A stretch of DNA of 64,000 bases, from assembly GCA_036013505.1 (NCBI GenBank), contig CP107851.1, positions 2,108,001 to 2,172,000 of the forward strand. The letters are read 5' to 3'. This stretch comes from Streptomyces sp. NBC_00510. GTDB lineage: Bacteria; Actinomycetota; Actinomycetes; Streptomycetales; Streptomycetaceae. This document shows positions 27,919 to 36,433 of this stretch, one piece after another. Made by a program: the position numbers and the translations under genes. Position 1 is the stretch's first letter. Every line of letters starts with the position of its first letter. Under the pieces are notes generated by a model, which saw nothing but the letters and a program-made list of their open reading frames with translations, had not been told where the DNA came from and did not search any database.

Positions 27919-28155
27919 CCCCTGGTAACGTTCCCGCGCACCGGTCGCGGTGGCCGCCACGACGCCGGCGTCCGCCGCCACCCGGTCGTCCCGCCGCGCC
28001 TTCCTGCGGCGCCGGCGTCCGTCCCGGGCGAAGGACGTGGCCACCTGCTCGGCGCGCAGCCGTACCGGATCGTCGACGGGCAGGGTGCGCAGCTTGCCCA
28101 CCACCGCGTCGAAGGCGGCGAGTTCCGCCTCCGTGATGTCGCGCGTGTCCCCCAC
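27919..28155 (-). pseudogene. N-terminal remnant of an SDR-type oxidoreductase gene
   Basis: From GTG 28155 the frame reads VGDTRDITEAELAAFDAVVG, then ALPVDDP-like and RLRAEQVATSFARDGRRRRR, ending near residue 79. This matches my memory of the extended N-terminus that precedes the Rossmann domain of a conserved Streptomyces SDR protein. After this point similarity stops; the frame continues meaninglessly to 27643, antisense to the TetR gene. No GXXXGXG dinucleotide motif follows. I infer a deletion that removed the catalytic part. Confidence 0.45.
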
Positions 28156-28185
28156 TGCCCCTGCCCGACGTCCGGCACTGCCCGG

Positions 28186-28258
28186 TGGATCCGGCCGGAT
28201 TCGAACCGGCGTGATCCATCTTGGCAAGACGGTGCGCCTGCCTCTGCGCTACGTCCGG
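28186..28258 (-). tRNA. tRNA-Gly(GCC)-like sequence with a broken acceptor stem, probably a relic
   Basis: The minus strand has a good D stem (GCGC/GCGC), an anticodon arm with loop TTGCCAA (anticodon GCC, glycine) and a perfect T arm (GCCGG-TTCGAAT-CCGGC). The 3' acceptor strand CGGATCC should face GGATCCG, but the 5' strand is CCGGACG and only the last two pairs form. Variable and D loops are near normal. This looks like a tRNA gene whose 5' end was replaced. It lies 31 bases upstream of the SDR remnant on the same strand. Confidence 0.5.
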
Positions 28259-28363
28259 GCGTTGCGCTGATCGTACCGGCGCCGCGCAGGGCCCCTCAGG
28301 GCGGCCCACCGGCCAATCCACGGGAAGGTTCCGGGCGTTCACGGCCGAAGACGCCAGACACTC

Positions 28364-28392
28364 TTGACGAGCACATGCCATGACCGCACGAT
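28364..28392 (+). promoter_or_regulatory. Promoter of the carboxypeptidase gene
   Basis: TTGACG at 28364-28369, 17 bases, then CACGAT at 28387-28392 form a good housekeeping-type promoter 44 bases before the M14 start. The rest of 28260-28435 shows no gene. Confidence 0.6.
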
Positions 28393-28435
28393 CGGGTCGA
28401 ACTCCTGCGCTACCCCCACACCCAGGAGGACGTCC

Positions 28436-29791
28436 ATGCACATCCCCCGAACCGGCCGACGGGCGACGGTCACCGCCGCACTGCTCGCCTGCGCCCTGGC
28501 GACCTCGCTCGCCGTCCAGGCCGACGCTTCGCCGTCCACCGCCGACGGCCGTCCCGTCGCGGCCGCCGCCGACGAGATCGTCCGGCAGTACGAGGTGGCC
28601 GGCGCGGGCACCGTCGCCGCCCGTACCGCGCTCGCCGCCCACGGCGTCTCCATTGACGCCGCCCGCACCCACTCCACCGTCGTCACCGCGAACGCCGCCC
28701 AGGCCGCCGCACTCCGCTCCGCGGGCTACCGCCTCACCGCGCTCCCCGGTCCGCCCGCCGGGAGCGACGGCAACCGCGGCGCCGACGGGGGCGCCTCGGT
28801 GCTGGACTTCCCCGGCTCCGACTCCGGCTACCACAACCACGCGGAGATGACCGCGGAGATCAGCGCCCTGGTCGCCGCGCATCCCGCCATCATGAGGCAG
28901 CAGGTCATCGGCACCTCCTACGGCGGCCGGAACATCGTCGCCGTCAAGGTCAGCGACAACGTCGGCACCGACGAGGCCGAGCCCGAGGTGCTGTTCACCC
29001 ACCACCAGCACGCCCGTGAGCACCTCACCGTCGAGATGGCGCTCTACCTGCTGCACCAGTTCGGCGACACCTACGCCACCGACAGCCGCGTCAAGAGCAT
29101 CGTCGACTCCCGCGAGATCTGGATCATCCCGGACCTCAACCCGGACGGCGGCGAGTACGACATCGCGACCGGTTCCTACCGCAGCTGGCGCAAGAACCGC
29201 CAGCCCAACTCCGGCTCCACCGCCGTCGGCACCGACCTCAACCGCAACTGGAACTACCGGTGGGGCTGCTGCGGCGGCTCCTCCGGCACCAAGTCGAGCG
29301 AGACCTACCGCGGCGCGTCCCCCGAGTCCGCACCCGAGGTCAGGCTCGTCGCGGACTTCGTACGCGGCCGGGTCGTCGGCGGCAGGCAGCAGATCACCGC
29401 GGGCATCGACTTCCACACCTACAGCCAGCTCGTGCTGTGGCCCTTCGGTTACACCACCGCGAACACCACCACCGGGATGACGGCCGACCAGTACAACACC
29501 TTCGCCACCTTCGGCCGCACCATGGCCGCCACCAACGGCTACACCCCCGAGCAGTCCAGCGACCTCTACATCACCGACGGGTCGATCGACGACTGGCTCT
29601 GGGGCAACCAGGGGATCTGGGCGTACACCTTCGAGATGTACCCGGGCCCGAACGGCTCCTCGGGCTTCTACCCGCCCGACGAGGTGATCCCCGCCCAGAC
29701 CAGCCGCAACCGCGAGGCGGTGCTGCTGCTCCTGGAGAACGCGGACTGCATGTACCGCGCCATCGGCAAGGAGGCGCAGTACTGCTCCTGA
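28436..29791 (+). CDS. Secreted M14 zinc carboxypeptidase
   Basis: A 451-residue exported protease. It begins with a signal peptide ([24 protein letters not shown]), then a prodomain to about residue 125, then the M14 domain. Zinc ligands are His and Glu in [12 protein letters not shown] (about residues 191-194) and His in GIDFHTYSQ (about 326); the catalytic Glu is in YTFEMYPG (about 400). The substrate-binding NRNWNYRWG motif is present. AGGAGG precedes ATG 28436. It is likely an extracellular carboxypeptidase T/zinc carboxypeptidase for peptide scavenging. Confidence 0.94.
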   Translation: MHIPRTGRRATVTAALLACALATSLAVQADASPSTADGRPVAAAADEIVRQYEVAGAGTVAARTALAAHGVSIDAARTHSTVVTANAAQAAALRSAGYRLTALPGPPAGSDGNRGADGGASVLDFPGSDSGYHNHAEMTAEISALVAAHPAIMRQQVIGTSYGGRNIVAVKVSDNVGTDEAEPEVLFTHHQHAREHLTVEMALYLLHQFGDTYATDSRVKSIVDSREIWIIPDLNPDGGEYDIATGSYRSWRKNRQPNSGSTAVGTDLNRNWNYRWGCCGGSSGTKSSETYRGASPESAPEVRLVADFVRGRVVGGRQQITAGIDFHTYSQLVLWPFGYTTANTTTGMTADQYNTFATFGRTMAATNGYTPEQSSDLYITDGSIDDWLWGNQGIWAYTFEMYPGPNGSSGFYPPDEVIPAQTSRNREAVLLLLENADCMYRAIGKEAQYCS

Positions 29792-29815
29792 GCGAGCCGG
29801 TACGGACGCTACAGC

Positions 29816-29867
29816 CGGGCCCCGCGGCGCCTCGCGCGTCGCGGGGCGTGGCGCGTCGCGGGGCCCG
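29816..29867 (+). terminator. Hairpin after the carboxypeptidase gene
   Basis: CGGGCCCCGCG at 29816-29826 pairs exactly with CGCGGGGCCCG at 29857-29867. The loop itself holds a repeated GCGTCGCGGGG segment. It begins 25 bases after the stop codon, fitting a transcription terminator. Confidence 0.6.
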
Positions 29868-29956
29868 CCTGCCCGGGATCCGGGCCGCCCCCGTCCTACG
29901 ATCGGGGCGTACGCGTGCCCGCCGTCCGCCGTCCGCGCCCGCCCCGGGGAGGCCCC

Positions 29957-30334
29957 GTGACCACCGTCCACGACCCGCTCGCCGTGCGCGAGCAGGTGCG
30001 CGCCTTCGCGCTCACGCTGCCCGGCGCGGCCGAGGAGTTCCCCTGGGGCGAGAGCGTCGTCAAGGTCAACAAGAAGGTCTTCGTCTTCCTCGGCACCGGC
30101 GACGGCAGCCATCCTCCCGGCATCAACGTCAAGCTCAAGGACCCACAGGTCCATGAGCACGCCCTGTCGGTCCCCGGCGCCGAGCCCTCCGGCTACGGCC
30201 TCGGCGGGGCCGGCTGGGTCACGGTCCCCCTGACCGGGGAGGCGCCGGCCGCCGAGGTGCTGTGCGACTGGGTGGAGGAGAGCTACCGCGTGGTCGCCCC
30301 GAAGCGGCTCATCGCGGAGCTGGACGGCCGCTGA
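29957..30334 (+). CDS. MmcQ/YjbR-family protein
   Basis: A 125-residue small protein of the YjbR double-wing fold, with the family pattern ALTLPGAAEEFPWGESVVKVNKKVFVFLG followed by VKLKDP and GWVTVPL, here in short blocks. The fold resembles DNA-binding domains but function is unproven. GTG 29957 follows GGGGAGG. Its 3' end overlaps the convergent DUF4291 gene by 26 bases. Confidence 0.85.
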   Translation: MTTVHDPLAVREQVRAFALTLPGAAEEFPWGESVVKVNKKVFVFLGTGDGSHPPGINVKLKDPQVHEHALSVPGAEPSGYGLGGAGWVTVPLTGEAPAAEVLCDWVEESYRVVAPKRLIAELDGR

Positions 30335-30944
30335 GCCCGGTCGTCGCGCCGATCACGGTGGCGGTCGCCGCGTCGACCGGATAGGGCCGCTCCTGCGGCA
30401 GCAGCGCTGTCGCGGCCTCGTGGTCGCCGGAGCGCACGAGCCCGTGGACGCGGTGGGCGAGCGCGGTGACGTCCCGGATCCGGACGATCCAGTGGTCGGC
30501 GTAGTCGCGCGTCGCCCGGCCGGTGAGCCCGAGCTGCAGCGAGCGGTACGGCAGCGGGCGCAGGGAGAGGTCCCGCTCCGGGTCCCACTGGACGCGGACC
30601 TGCGTGGTGCGCACGCGCTCGGCCCAGGTCCCTCGGTCGGGGTGGACCGCGCGGTCGAAGTGCGACAGGCAGGCCTGCCGGAGTGCCGAGTCGAAGCCGT
30701 CGCGGCTGATGTCGAGGGCGAGCACCCGCTCCTGCCCGTCCTTGCGGCCCCAGCCGCTGCGGTACATCATCCACAGGAACGACGGCTTGATCCACGTCAT
30801 CCGGGAGCGGCTCCAGCTCGCGGGGAAGCGTCCGTGCTGCGCGGCGTGGTCACCGATCTCGGGGCGGTACGCCTGATAGACCGTCACGGTGTCCTCGGTG
30901 TGCGCGGCCCTGATCAGGCGGTACGGCATCTCGGTGTTCTCCAT
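30309..30944 (-). CDS. DUF4291 domain protein
   Basis: A 211-residue conserved protein of unknown function. The DUF4291 hallmark VYQAYRPEIGDHAA, RMTWIKPSFLWMMYRSGWG and DHWIVRIRDVTALAHRVHGLV is complete. No membrane or signal segment. Such proteins occur widely in bacteria and fungi, without an established activity. The start is ATG 30944 (MENTEMPYRL); ATG 30929 is an alternative. The 175-bp gap to the phosphate permease holds that gene's promoter, with TAGCCT at 31046-31051 as a possible -10. Confidence 0.85.
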   Translation of the reverse strand: MENTEMPYRLIRAAHTEDTVTVYQAYRPEIGDHAAQHGRFPASWSRSRMTWIKPSFLWMMYRSGWGRKDGQERVLALDISRDGFDSALRQACLSHFDRAVHPDRGTWAERVRTTQVRVQWDPERDLSLRPLPYRSLQLGLTGRATRDYADHWIVRIRDVTALAHRVHGLVRSGDHEAATALLPQERPYPVDAATATVIGATTGLSGRPAPR

Positions 30945-31119
30945 GATGCGGGCATCGTGCCTGCCACGGGCTACCCGCCGCCAGGCATTTTCCGGCGGCG
31001 TGCCCGTCCGGCGGCCCGTGCCATGCGGCCCACCGGCACCTCGCCTAGCCTGGAATCCCGACACGACATCGCTACGAAGGGCCCGGTGAACTGCACCGCA
31101 CCCGGGTGGGAGGTATGCG

Positions 31120-32265
31120 GTGGGCACTGTCTCCTTTCTCATCGTCATCGTCATCGTCACGGCGCTCGCCTTCGACTTCACCAACGGGTTCCACGACACG
31201 GCCAACTCCATGGCGACGTCGATCGCCACGGGCGCGCTCACGCCCCGGGTGGCGGTGGCGGTGGCCGGTGTGCTGAACCTGCTGGGCGCGTTCTTGTCCA
31301 CGGAGGTCGCCAAGACCATCTCCAACGGCATCGTCGACGACGCCAAGGTGTCCGCCGTGATGATCTTCGCCGGGCTGGTGGGCGCCATCCTGTGGAACCT
31401 CGTCACCTGGCTGCTCGGCCTGCCCTCCAGTTCCTCGCACGCGCTGTTCGGCGGGCTGATCGGCGCGGTCTGGGTGGGTGCGGGCGCGTCCGCGGTCAAC
31501 GCCGGCGAGGTCCTGGAGAAGATCGTGATCCCTGCGGTCGCCTCACCCGTCGTGGCCTGCGTGGTGGCGATGCTGGCGACGTACCTGGCGTACGTGATCA
31601 CCAGACGGACCCGGGGCAACGAGGTGAAGCGCGGCTTCCGGGCCGGCCAGATCGGCTCCGCCTCGCTCGTGGCGCTCGCCCACGGCACCAACGACGCGCA
31701 GAAGACGATGGGGGTCATCACGCTGACGCTCATCTCGGGGGGACTGCTCGCGCCCGGTTCCGGTCCGCCGTGGTGGGTGGTGCTGAGCGCCGGGCTGGCG
31801 ATCGCGCTCGGCACGTACGTGGGGGGCTGGCGGATCATCCGCACCATGGGCAAGGGGCTGACCGACATCGAGTCCCCGCAGGGCTTCGCCGCCGAGACGA
31901 GCGCGACCTCCGTGATCCTCGCTTCCTCGCACCTGGGCTTCGCACTGTCCACCACCCAGGTCTGCACCGGCAGCATCCTGGGCGCCGGGCTGGGCCGCAA
32001 ACTGGCCCAGGTGCGCTGGGGGGTCGCCGGGCGGATCGCCGTGTCCTGGGTGCTGACGCTCCCCGCGGCGGCGGCCGTGGGCGGGGTGGCGGCATGGGTC
32101 GCGGACCACGGCGACCTGGGCGTGGCGCTCGTGGCGGGTGTGGCCGTCGCCGCCGCCGCGGGCTTCTACCTCCTGTCGCGCCGTCGCCCGGTGAACGCGG
32201 AGAACGTCAACGACACGCGGCCCGGTGCGCCGGCGCCGAGCCCCGCCGGCCACTCGGCCGGGTAG
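31120..32265 (+). CDS. pit: Inorganic phosphate transporter, PiT family
   Basis: A 381-residue permease with about ten helices. The two PiT signature repeats are present: FTNGFHDTANSMATSIATGAL near the N-terminus and ALAHGTNDAQKTMGVITLTL in the second half. It couples phosphate (or metal-phosphate) uptake to protons. The start is GTG 31120 with GGGAGG upstream. A small membrane protein gene follows after 19 bases, which probably belongs to the same transcript. Confidence 0.93.
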   Translation: MGTVSFLIVIVIVTALAFDFTNGFHDTANSMATSIATGALTPRVAVAVAGVLNLLGAFLSTEVAKTISNGIVDDAKVSAVMIFAGLVGAILWNLVTWLLGLPSSSSHALFGGLIGAVWVGAGASAVNAGEVLEKIVIPAVASPVVACVVAMLATYLAYVITRRTRGNEVKRGFRAGQIGSASLVALAHGTNDAQKTMGVITLTLISGGLLAPGSGPPWWVVLSAGLAIALGTYVGGWRIIRTMGKGLTDIESPQGFAAETSATSVILASSHLGFALSTTQVCTGSILGAGLGRKLAQVRWGVAGRIAVSWVLTLPAAAAVGGVAAWVADHGDLGVALVAGVAVAAAAGFYLLSRRRPVNAENVNDTRPGAPAPSPAGHSAG

Positions 32266-32284
32266 CGGTGAGGAGCGGATCCGC

Positions 32285-32524
32285 ATGGACATCCCGTGGG
32301 GCAACCTCGGCAGCGTGTTCGGGGCCAGCCTCGGCATCACGATCGCCCTCGTGGTGATGTTCTCGCTGGGCGTCGCCGCGTGGGGCCGCGCCGGCGGCGG
32401 AGGCCCGCGCGACGGGCAGCCGCGCGACGCCCAGGAGAAGACGGCCCTGGCCGTGGCGGCCCTGTGCTTCGCGGCGTGCCTGGCGGTGGCGGCCTACGGC
32501 ATCGACCTGATCGTCCCCGGCTGA
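32285..32524 (+). CDS. Small two-helix membrane protein downstream of the phosphate permease
   Basis: A 79-residue protein with two predicted helices, ASLGITIALVVMFSLGVAAWG and ALAVAALCFAACLAVAAYGIDL, joined by a polar loop (GGGGPRDGQPRDAQEKT). GAGGAG precedes ATG 32285. It directly follows the PiT gene, an association I recall in other Streptomyces, so it may be an accessory subunit. Function unknown. Confidence 0.8.
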   Translation: MDIPWGNLGSVFGASLGITIALVVMFSLGVAAWGRAGGGGPRDGQPRDAQEKTALAVAALCFAACLAVAAYGIDLIVPG

Positions 32525-32572
32525 CGCGCCCGCGCCGAGGTGCGGCAGGGCCGGCTGTGGCGTCCGGGCCGG

Positions 32573-33118
32573 TCAGGCCGGATTGGCGTCCACGGCCGGG
32601 GCGGGCGCGGGCAGCGGCGTGACGGTGCCGCGCTCGTCCCCGACGGGCTCCGGAGGCGGGGCGGCGGCGGGGGCCTGCCCGCCGGCGTGCTTCTTCTCGA
32701 CGACCTTCTCCGCGGTCTTGCCGCCGAAGTAGAAGCCCACCATCACGATCATGAAGGTGTTGAAGCTGCCGTAGACGTCGTCGAGGAAGCCGGAGGTGTC
32801 GGCCATCGCCCGCGCGACCTCGCTGTTGAACGAGGCCGCGACGAAACCGAAGTAGAGGACCGTGAAGGCGGACATCACGGCGGTGCGCACGTCGCGGGAG
32901 TCGGTGAAGAGCACCAGGAAGGTGCACAGGCTCATGGCGGGCAGCGCCACGGACAGACCCGCGATGCCGATGTCCTGCCCGAAGAACCAGAAGGTGGAGC
33001 CCACGCCCAGCGCGAGCAGCACCACGTTCACGACGACGAGCAGCAAGCCCACCTGCCAGTTGATCTGACCGTCGCCTATGCGGCCGGAGAACTTGTCCGG
33101 CGGCCTCTCCCCGTTCAC
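32573..33118 (-). CDS. Hypothetical four-helix membrane protein
   Basis: A 181-residue protein with four helices (VGLLLVVVNVVLLALGV, IAGLSVALPAMSLCTFLVLF, VMSAFTVLYFGFVAASF, FNTFMIVMVGFYFGG) and a proline/alanine-rich cytoplasmic tail. It starts at GTG 33118, five bases after the ArsR stop, so it is the last gene of the SRPBCC-ArsR operon. I do not recognise a family function. Confidence 0.75.
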   Translation of the reverse strand: MNGERPPDKFSGRIGDGQINWQVGLLLVVVNVVLLALGVGSTFWFFGQDIGIAGLSVALPAMSLCTFLVLFTDSRDVRTAVMSAFTVLYFGFVAASFNSEVARAMADTSGFLDDVYGSFNTFMIVMVGFYFGGKTAEKVVEKKHAGGQAPAAAPPPEPVGDERGTVTPLPAPAPAVDANPA

Positions 33119-33123
33119 GGCGC

Positions 33124-33477
33124 TCAGGTTACACCGGTGTCCCGCGAAGTGGGTTCCTCCGCAAGGCGTTTGATGGCCGACAGCCGGGCGTCCCAGCGGG
33201 CGGCGACGCGGTCCATCCACCGCGCCGCCGCCACCAGCCGCTCGGGCCGTACGGCGTACCGCATCTCGCGGCCCGCGCGCCGCCCGGCGACCAGTCCCGC
33301 CTGGTCCAGCACGGTGAGGTGCTTGACGATCGCCTGGCGGGACACGGGGAGTTCGGCCGCGAGCACGGTGGCGGTGGCGTCACCGTGCTCGGCGATGGCG
33401 TCCAGGATGCGACGCCGCATCGGGTCGGCCAGCGCGGCGAAGACGTCCTCCTCGCCCTCGGTGCGGGTCTCCGTCAT
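33124..33477 (-). CDS. ArsR-family winged-helix regulator
   Basis: A 117-residue repressor. The winged helix begins FAALADPMRRRILDAIAEHG and continues VLAAELPVSRQAIVKHLTVLDQAGL, then the wing GRRAGREMRYAV. There is no cysteine pair for metal binding, so it belongs to the group paired with SRPBCC (AHSA1) proteins. Its ATG overlaps the SRPBCC stop as ATGA. The double palindrome upstream of the operon at 33981-34034 is the probable operator. Confidence 0.88.
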   Translation of the reverse strand: MTETRTEGEEDVFAALADPMRRRILDAIAEHGDATATVLAAELPVSRQAIVKHLTVLDQAGLVAGRRAGREMRYAVRPERLVAAARWMDRVAARWDARLSAIKRLAEEPTSRDTGVT

Positions 33478-33950
33478 GCGGGCAGCTTCTCCACGTACGT
33501 GGCGAGTCCGGCCGTGACGTCCGCCCAGCCCTGCGCATGGCTCTCGTACCCGGCGTACGGGATGCGGTCCTCGGGGATGTCGAGGGCCGCGAAGCCGCTC
33601 TCGACGACCCGCAGACGGGTGCCGTCCCCGTCGGCGGTGAGGGTGAACTCGACGAGGGTGGAGTTGTCCTCCGTGGCTTCCGTGCCGGGGAAGGCGGTGG
33701 CCCAGCGGTAGGAGAAGTAGCGCGGCGGTTCCACGTTCACGATGCGGCTGGGGTAGACGCCGAAGCCGTGGTCGATCTCGAAGGCGCCTCCCGGCCGCAG
33801 GTCCACGTCCGCGGGCGCGCCGCCACCGCCCAGGTCCTCGCCGAACCAGCGGCCGATGTGCTCGGGCCTGGTCAGGACCTCCCACACGCGCTCGACCGGC
33901 GCCGCGATGCTGATCTCCCGCTCGATCCGGTCCTGGGTCTGGGTGCTCAT
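33474..33950 (-). CDS. SRPBCC/AHSA1-type protein
   Basis: A 158-residue START-fold protein with the usual N-terminal pattern IEREISIAAPVERVWEVLTRPEHIGRWF and C-terminal YESHAQGWADVTAGLATYVEKL helix, quoted in parts. It has a hydrophobic ligand cavity; in ArsR-linked versions the ligand is unknown. It is the first gene of a three-gene operon on the minus strand, expressed from the region containing two palindromes. Confidence 0.87.
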   Translation of the reverse strand: MSTQTQDRIEREISIAAPVERVWEVLTRPEHIGRWFGEDLGGGGAPADVDLRPGGAFEIDHGFGVYPSRIVNVEPPRYFSYRWATAFPGTEATEDNSTLVEFTLTADGDGTRLRVVESGFAALDIPEDRIPYAGYESHAQGWADVTAGLATYVEKLPA

Positions 33951-33980
33951 GATGGTTCCTCCGTCGCTGGACAGCCTTAT

Positions 33981-34034
33981 GTGCAACTCCAGGGTTGCAC
34001 GTAAGGCCGTATCGCGCAACCGATGGGTTGCGCG
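33981..34034 (-). promoter_or_regulatory. Two GCAAC-N6-GTTGC palindromes upstream of the SRPBCC-ArsR operon
   Basis: The first site, 33981-34000, is GTGCAAC-TCCAGG-GTTGCAC; the second, 34013-34034, is CGCGCAAC-CGATGG-GTTGCGCG. Both arms are perfect and both spacers are six bases ending in GG. Centres are 33 bp apart, about three helical turns, so two dimers would bind the same face. The location 31-84 bases before the SRPBCC start fits ArsR autorepression. Confidence 0.75.
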
Positions 34035-34042
34035 TTGGGGGA

Positions 34043-34774
34043 TCAGTCGGTGAGCAGCACCTCCCGCAGGGCGGTGAGCAGGGCGTCGTCCGTGCCGAGC
34101 CGTGCGCGGGCGTACCCCTCGACGGAACCGTGCTCGGCGGCCAGCCCGGCGAGGAAGATCCGCATCGCGTCGGCGGGCGCTCTCCCCCAGCCGGGCCAGC
34201 GCAGGCTCCGCTCCGGGTTGGCCGCGGTCCAGTCCGCGAGCAGGCGGGCGGTGGCCAGCTCGCTCAGCGCGTAGTCGGCGACGATGTCCTCCTCGGGCAC
34301 CCCCAGCAGCCCGAGCACCAGCGCCGCGAGCAGCCCCGTGCGGTCCTTGCCCGCCGCGCAGTGGAACACCAGCGGCCCGCTGGTGCCGGCGGCGATCACC
34401 TCCAGCGCCCGCGCCAGCTCCTTGACGCCGTCGGCCGCGACCTCCGCGTGCAGCCGGGCGTAGAAGGCGGTCGTCTCGACCTCCGGCCCGAACGCGGTCT
34501 GGTCCACGGGCCGGTGCTCGATGCTGAGGTTGTGGTACGCGACCCCGGTGGCCTCCGGGACGCGCCCCTTGGCCTCGATCTCGAACGGGTAGCGCAGGTC
34601 GATGACCGTGCGCACCCCGAGGGCGGCGAAGCGCTCCAGATCCGTGCCCCCGAGCTTCGAGAGCGCGTCGGAACGGTAGAGCCGCCCCCAGCGGACCGTG
34701 CGGCCGCCGGCCGTGCGGTAGCCGCCCAGGTCGCGGAAGTTGTGCAGTCGCTCGAACGCGATGTGTCTCCCCAT
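34043..34774 (-). CDS. Tyrosine/serine protein phosphatase (IphP-like)
   Basis: A 243-residue phosphatase. The P-loop HCAAGKDRTG places the nucleophile at Cys139 and the phosphate-binding Arg at 145; the N-terminal NFRDLGGYRTAGGRTVRWGRLYRS is typical of IphP/LipA-type enzymes, which can act on phosphotyrosine or phosphoinositides. A general acid Asp would be in the TVIDLRYPFE segment. It lies 29 bases downstream of the FAD oxidoreductase on the same strand. Confidence 0.9.
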   Translation of the reverse strand: MGRHIAFERLHNFRDLGGYRTAGGRTVRWGRLYRSDALSKLGGTDLERFAALGVRTVIDLRYPFEIEAKGRVPEATGVAYHNLSIEHRPVDQTAFGPEVETTAFYARLHAEVAADGVKELARALEVIAAGTSGPLVFHCAAGKDRTGLLAALVLGLLGVPEEDIVADYALSELATARLLADWTAANPERSLRWPGWGRAPADAMRIFLAGLAAEHGSVEGYARARLGTDDALLTALREVLLTD

Positions 34775-34803
34775 GGGGGGACCTTACGGGGCGGGCCGCC
34801 CGC

Positions 34804-36276
34804 TCAGAAGATCCCCTGACCGGGGACGAGGATCCCCCGGGGGTCGTACCGGCGCCTGGCCGCCGCCAGGGCGGGCCACGCGGAGCCGAAGTGGGCGCGC
34901 CAGTCGGCGCGGCCGAAGGGGATGGAGCCGACCGGGTACTGAGTGCCGCCGGCCGCCCGGGTGGCCTCGTACGCGGCCCGGTTGGCGGCCAGGAGGCGGT
35001 CGACCGTCGCGGTGTCCTGCGGAGGGGTGGTGCGCAGCACGGCGAGCAAATACGGGACGGGGTCCTGGCCGGCCCGCAGCAGGGGGCGGTGCAGGCGCTC
35101 GCGCAGCAGCGGGTAGAGCAGCACGACACCGGGGCCCAGGTCGGCGGGCGTGAGGGCGTCGAGGATGCCGCCGGCCACGGCGGCGGCCTTCTCCCCGGGG
35201 ATGAGCAGGTTGAGCCAGGGGTGGGCGAAGTCCCACAGGCCGGCGGCCTTGAGCGCCGCCACCGAGGCCGCGAGCCGGTCGAGGAAGGCGAAGTAGCCGA
35301 GGTCCTCGGTCTGCACGCCCGCGGTGTCGTGGTGCAGCCCCGCCAGCAGCGCGGCGTCGTCGGGCGAGGCGTCGTACGAGACCGCCTCCAGGACGTAGCC
35401 GCGGAACGCGCCGTTCGCGTCCGGGACGACCTGGCCCTCGACGTAGCCGAACCGGCCGTCGGTGACCAGCAGTCGCTGGTCGGCGAGGAAGGTGCCGAGG
35501 TCGTGGTACGGCAGCAGGTAGTGCCGGACCGTCGTCGGGGCCTTCACCAGGCGCAGTGTGGCCGACACGATGACGGCACACTGCCCCAGGCCCGCCAGCA
35601 CCGCCTCGAACAGGTCCCGGTGCCGCGACGGGGAGCAGCGCAGCGACTCGCCCGCCCCGGTGACGACGTGCAGTTCGGTGACGTTGTCGACCTGGGCGCC
35701 GTGGTGGTGGCTCTGCCCGCCGAGTCCGCCCACGGACAGCGTGCCGCCGACGGAGAGTTCGAGGTAGTCGGTGAAGACGGGCGGCGTGAGCCCGTGCGCC
35801 ACGGTGGCCCTGGTGACCTCGCTCCACGTGGCCCCGGCGCCGACCGTGACGGTACGGCTGTGCGGTCCGACCGGGCCGATCCCCGCCAGGGGCGTGGTCT
35901 CGATGACCAGCCCGCCGTCGACCTGCGCCTGACCGAAGGTGCCGTGGCCCTGGCCGCGCGGCGCCACCTTCAGCCCGTGCCGGTTGCAGAAGCGCACCAT
36001 GGCGACGACGTCGTCGACCGACCCCGGACGCAGCACCGCGACCGGCCTGCGGTGCACGATGTGCCCGAAGTCGTCCGCGGCGGCGCCGAGCGAGGCGTCG
36101 TCGGTGAACAGCGTCCCGTCCAGGTGCGGCAGCCCCACCAGCGTGCCGTCCGCCCGGTCCGCGGCCGTCGCGGCCACGGCCCAACTGCGGCCCACGGGGT
36201 CGAATCCGACGACCACGGCGCCCGCGGCCGTCGCCGCCGTCCGCAACATCGCACGTCTGGACGGGAGGTGGGACAT
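34804..36276 (-). CDS. Tat-exported FAD-dependent oxidoreductase (VAO type, cytokinin-dehydrogenase-like)
   Basis: A 490-residue flavoprotein. The N-terminus SRRAMLRTAATAAGAVVVGF is a Tat signal with twin arginines. The FAD-binding domain has RRPVAVLRPGSVDDVVAMVR, PRGQGHGTFGQAQVDGG and the SVGGLGGQSHHHGAQVDNV motif; the C-terminus ends YDPRGILVPGQGIF. The arrangement is closest to cytokinin dehydrogenases. No berberine-bridge Cys-pair signature was seen. GGGGGAG lies upstream of ATG 36276. Substrate unknown. Confidence 0.87.
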   Translation of the reverse strand: MSHLPSRRAMLRTAATAAGAVVVGFDPVGRSWAVAATAADRADGTLVGLPHLDGTLFTDDASLGAAADDFGHIVHRRPVAVLRPGSVDDVVAMVRFCNRHGLKVAPRGQGHGTFGQAQVDGGLVIETTPLAGIGPVGPHSRTVTVGAGATWSEVTRATVAHGLTPPVFTDYLELSVGGTLSVGGLGGQSHHHGAQVDNVTELHVVTGAGESLRCSPSRHRDLFEAVLAGLGQCAVIVSATLRLVKAPTTVRHYLLPYHDLGTFLADQRLLVTDGRFGYVEGQVVPDANGAFRGYVLEAVSYDASPDDAALLAGLHHDTAGVQTEDLGYFAFLDRLAASVAALKAAGLWDFAHPWLNLLIPGEKAAAVAGGILDALTPADLGPGVVLLYPLLRERLHRPLLRAGQDPVPYLLAVLRTTPPQDTATVDRLLAANRAAYEATRAAGGTQYPVGSIPFGRADWRAHFGSAWPALAAARRRYDPRGILVPGQGIF

Positions 36277-36433
36277 GCGCGCTCCCCCTGAACGGGTCGG
36301 TGGACACTGCAACAGTCCCGGATTCTAGGCCTGCTGTCCCCCCGTCAGCAGCGACTCGTGGAATCCCGTGGGGCCACCGGCGACGCTAGCCGACCCCACG
36401 GCGGGCGGCCCGCCGGGCGGGCCGCCCGGGTGA

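Noticed and set aside
27643..28227. Long minus-strand frame covering the TetR 3' end
   Set aside because: Only the part from 28155 to about 27919 looks like protein; the rest is antisense to the TetR gene and reflects GC-driven open frames.
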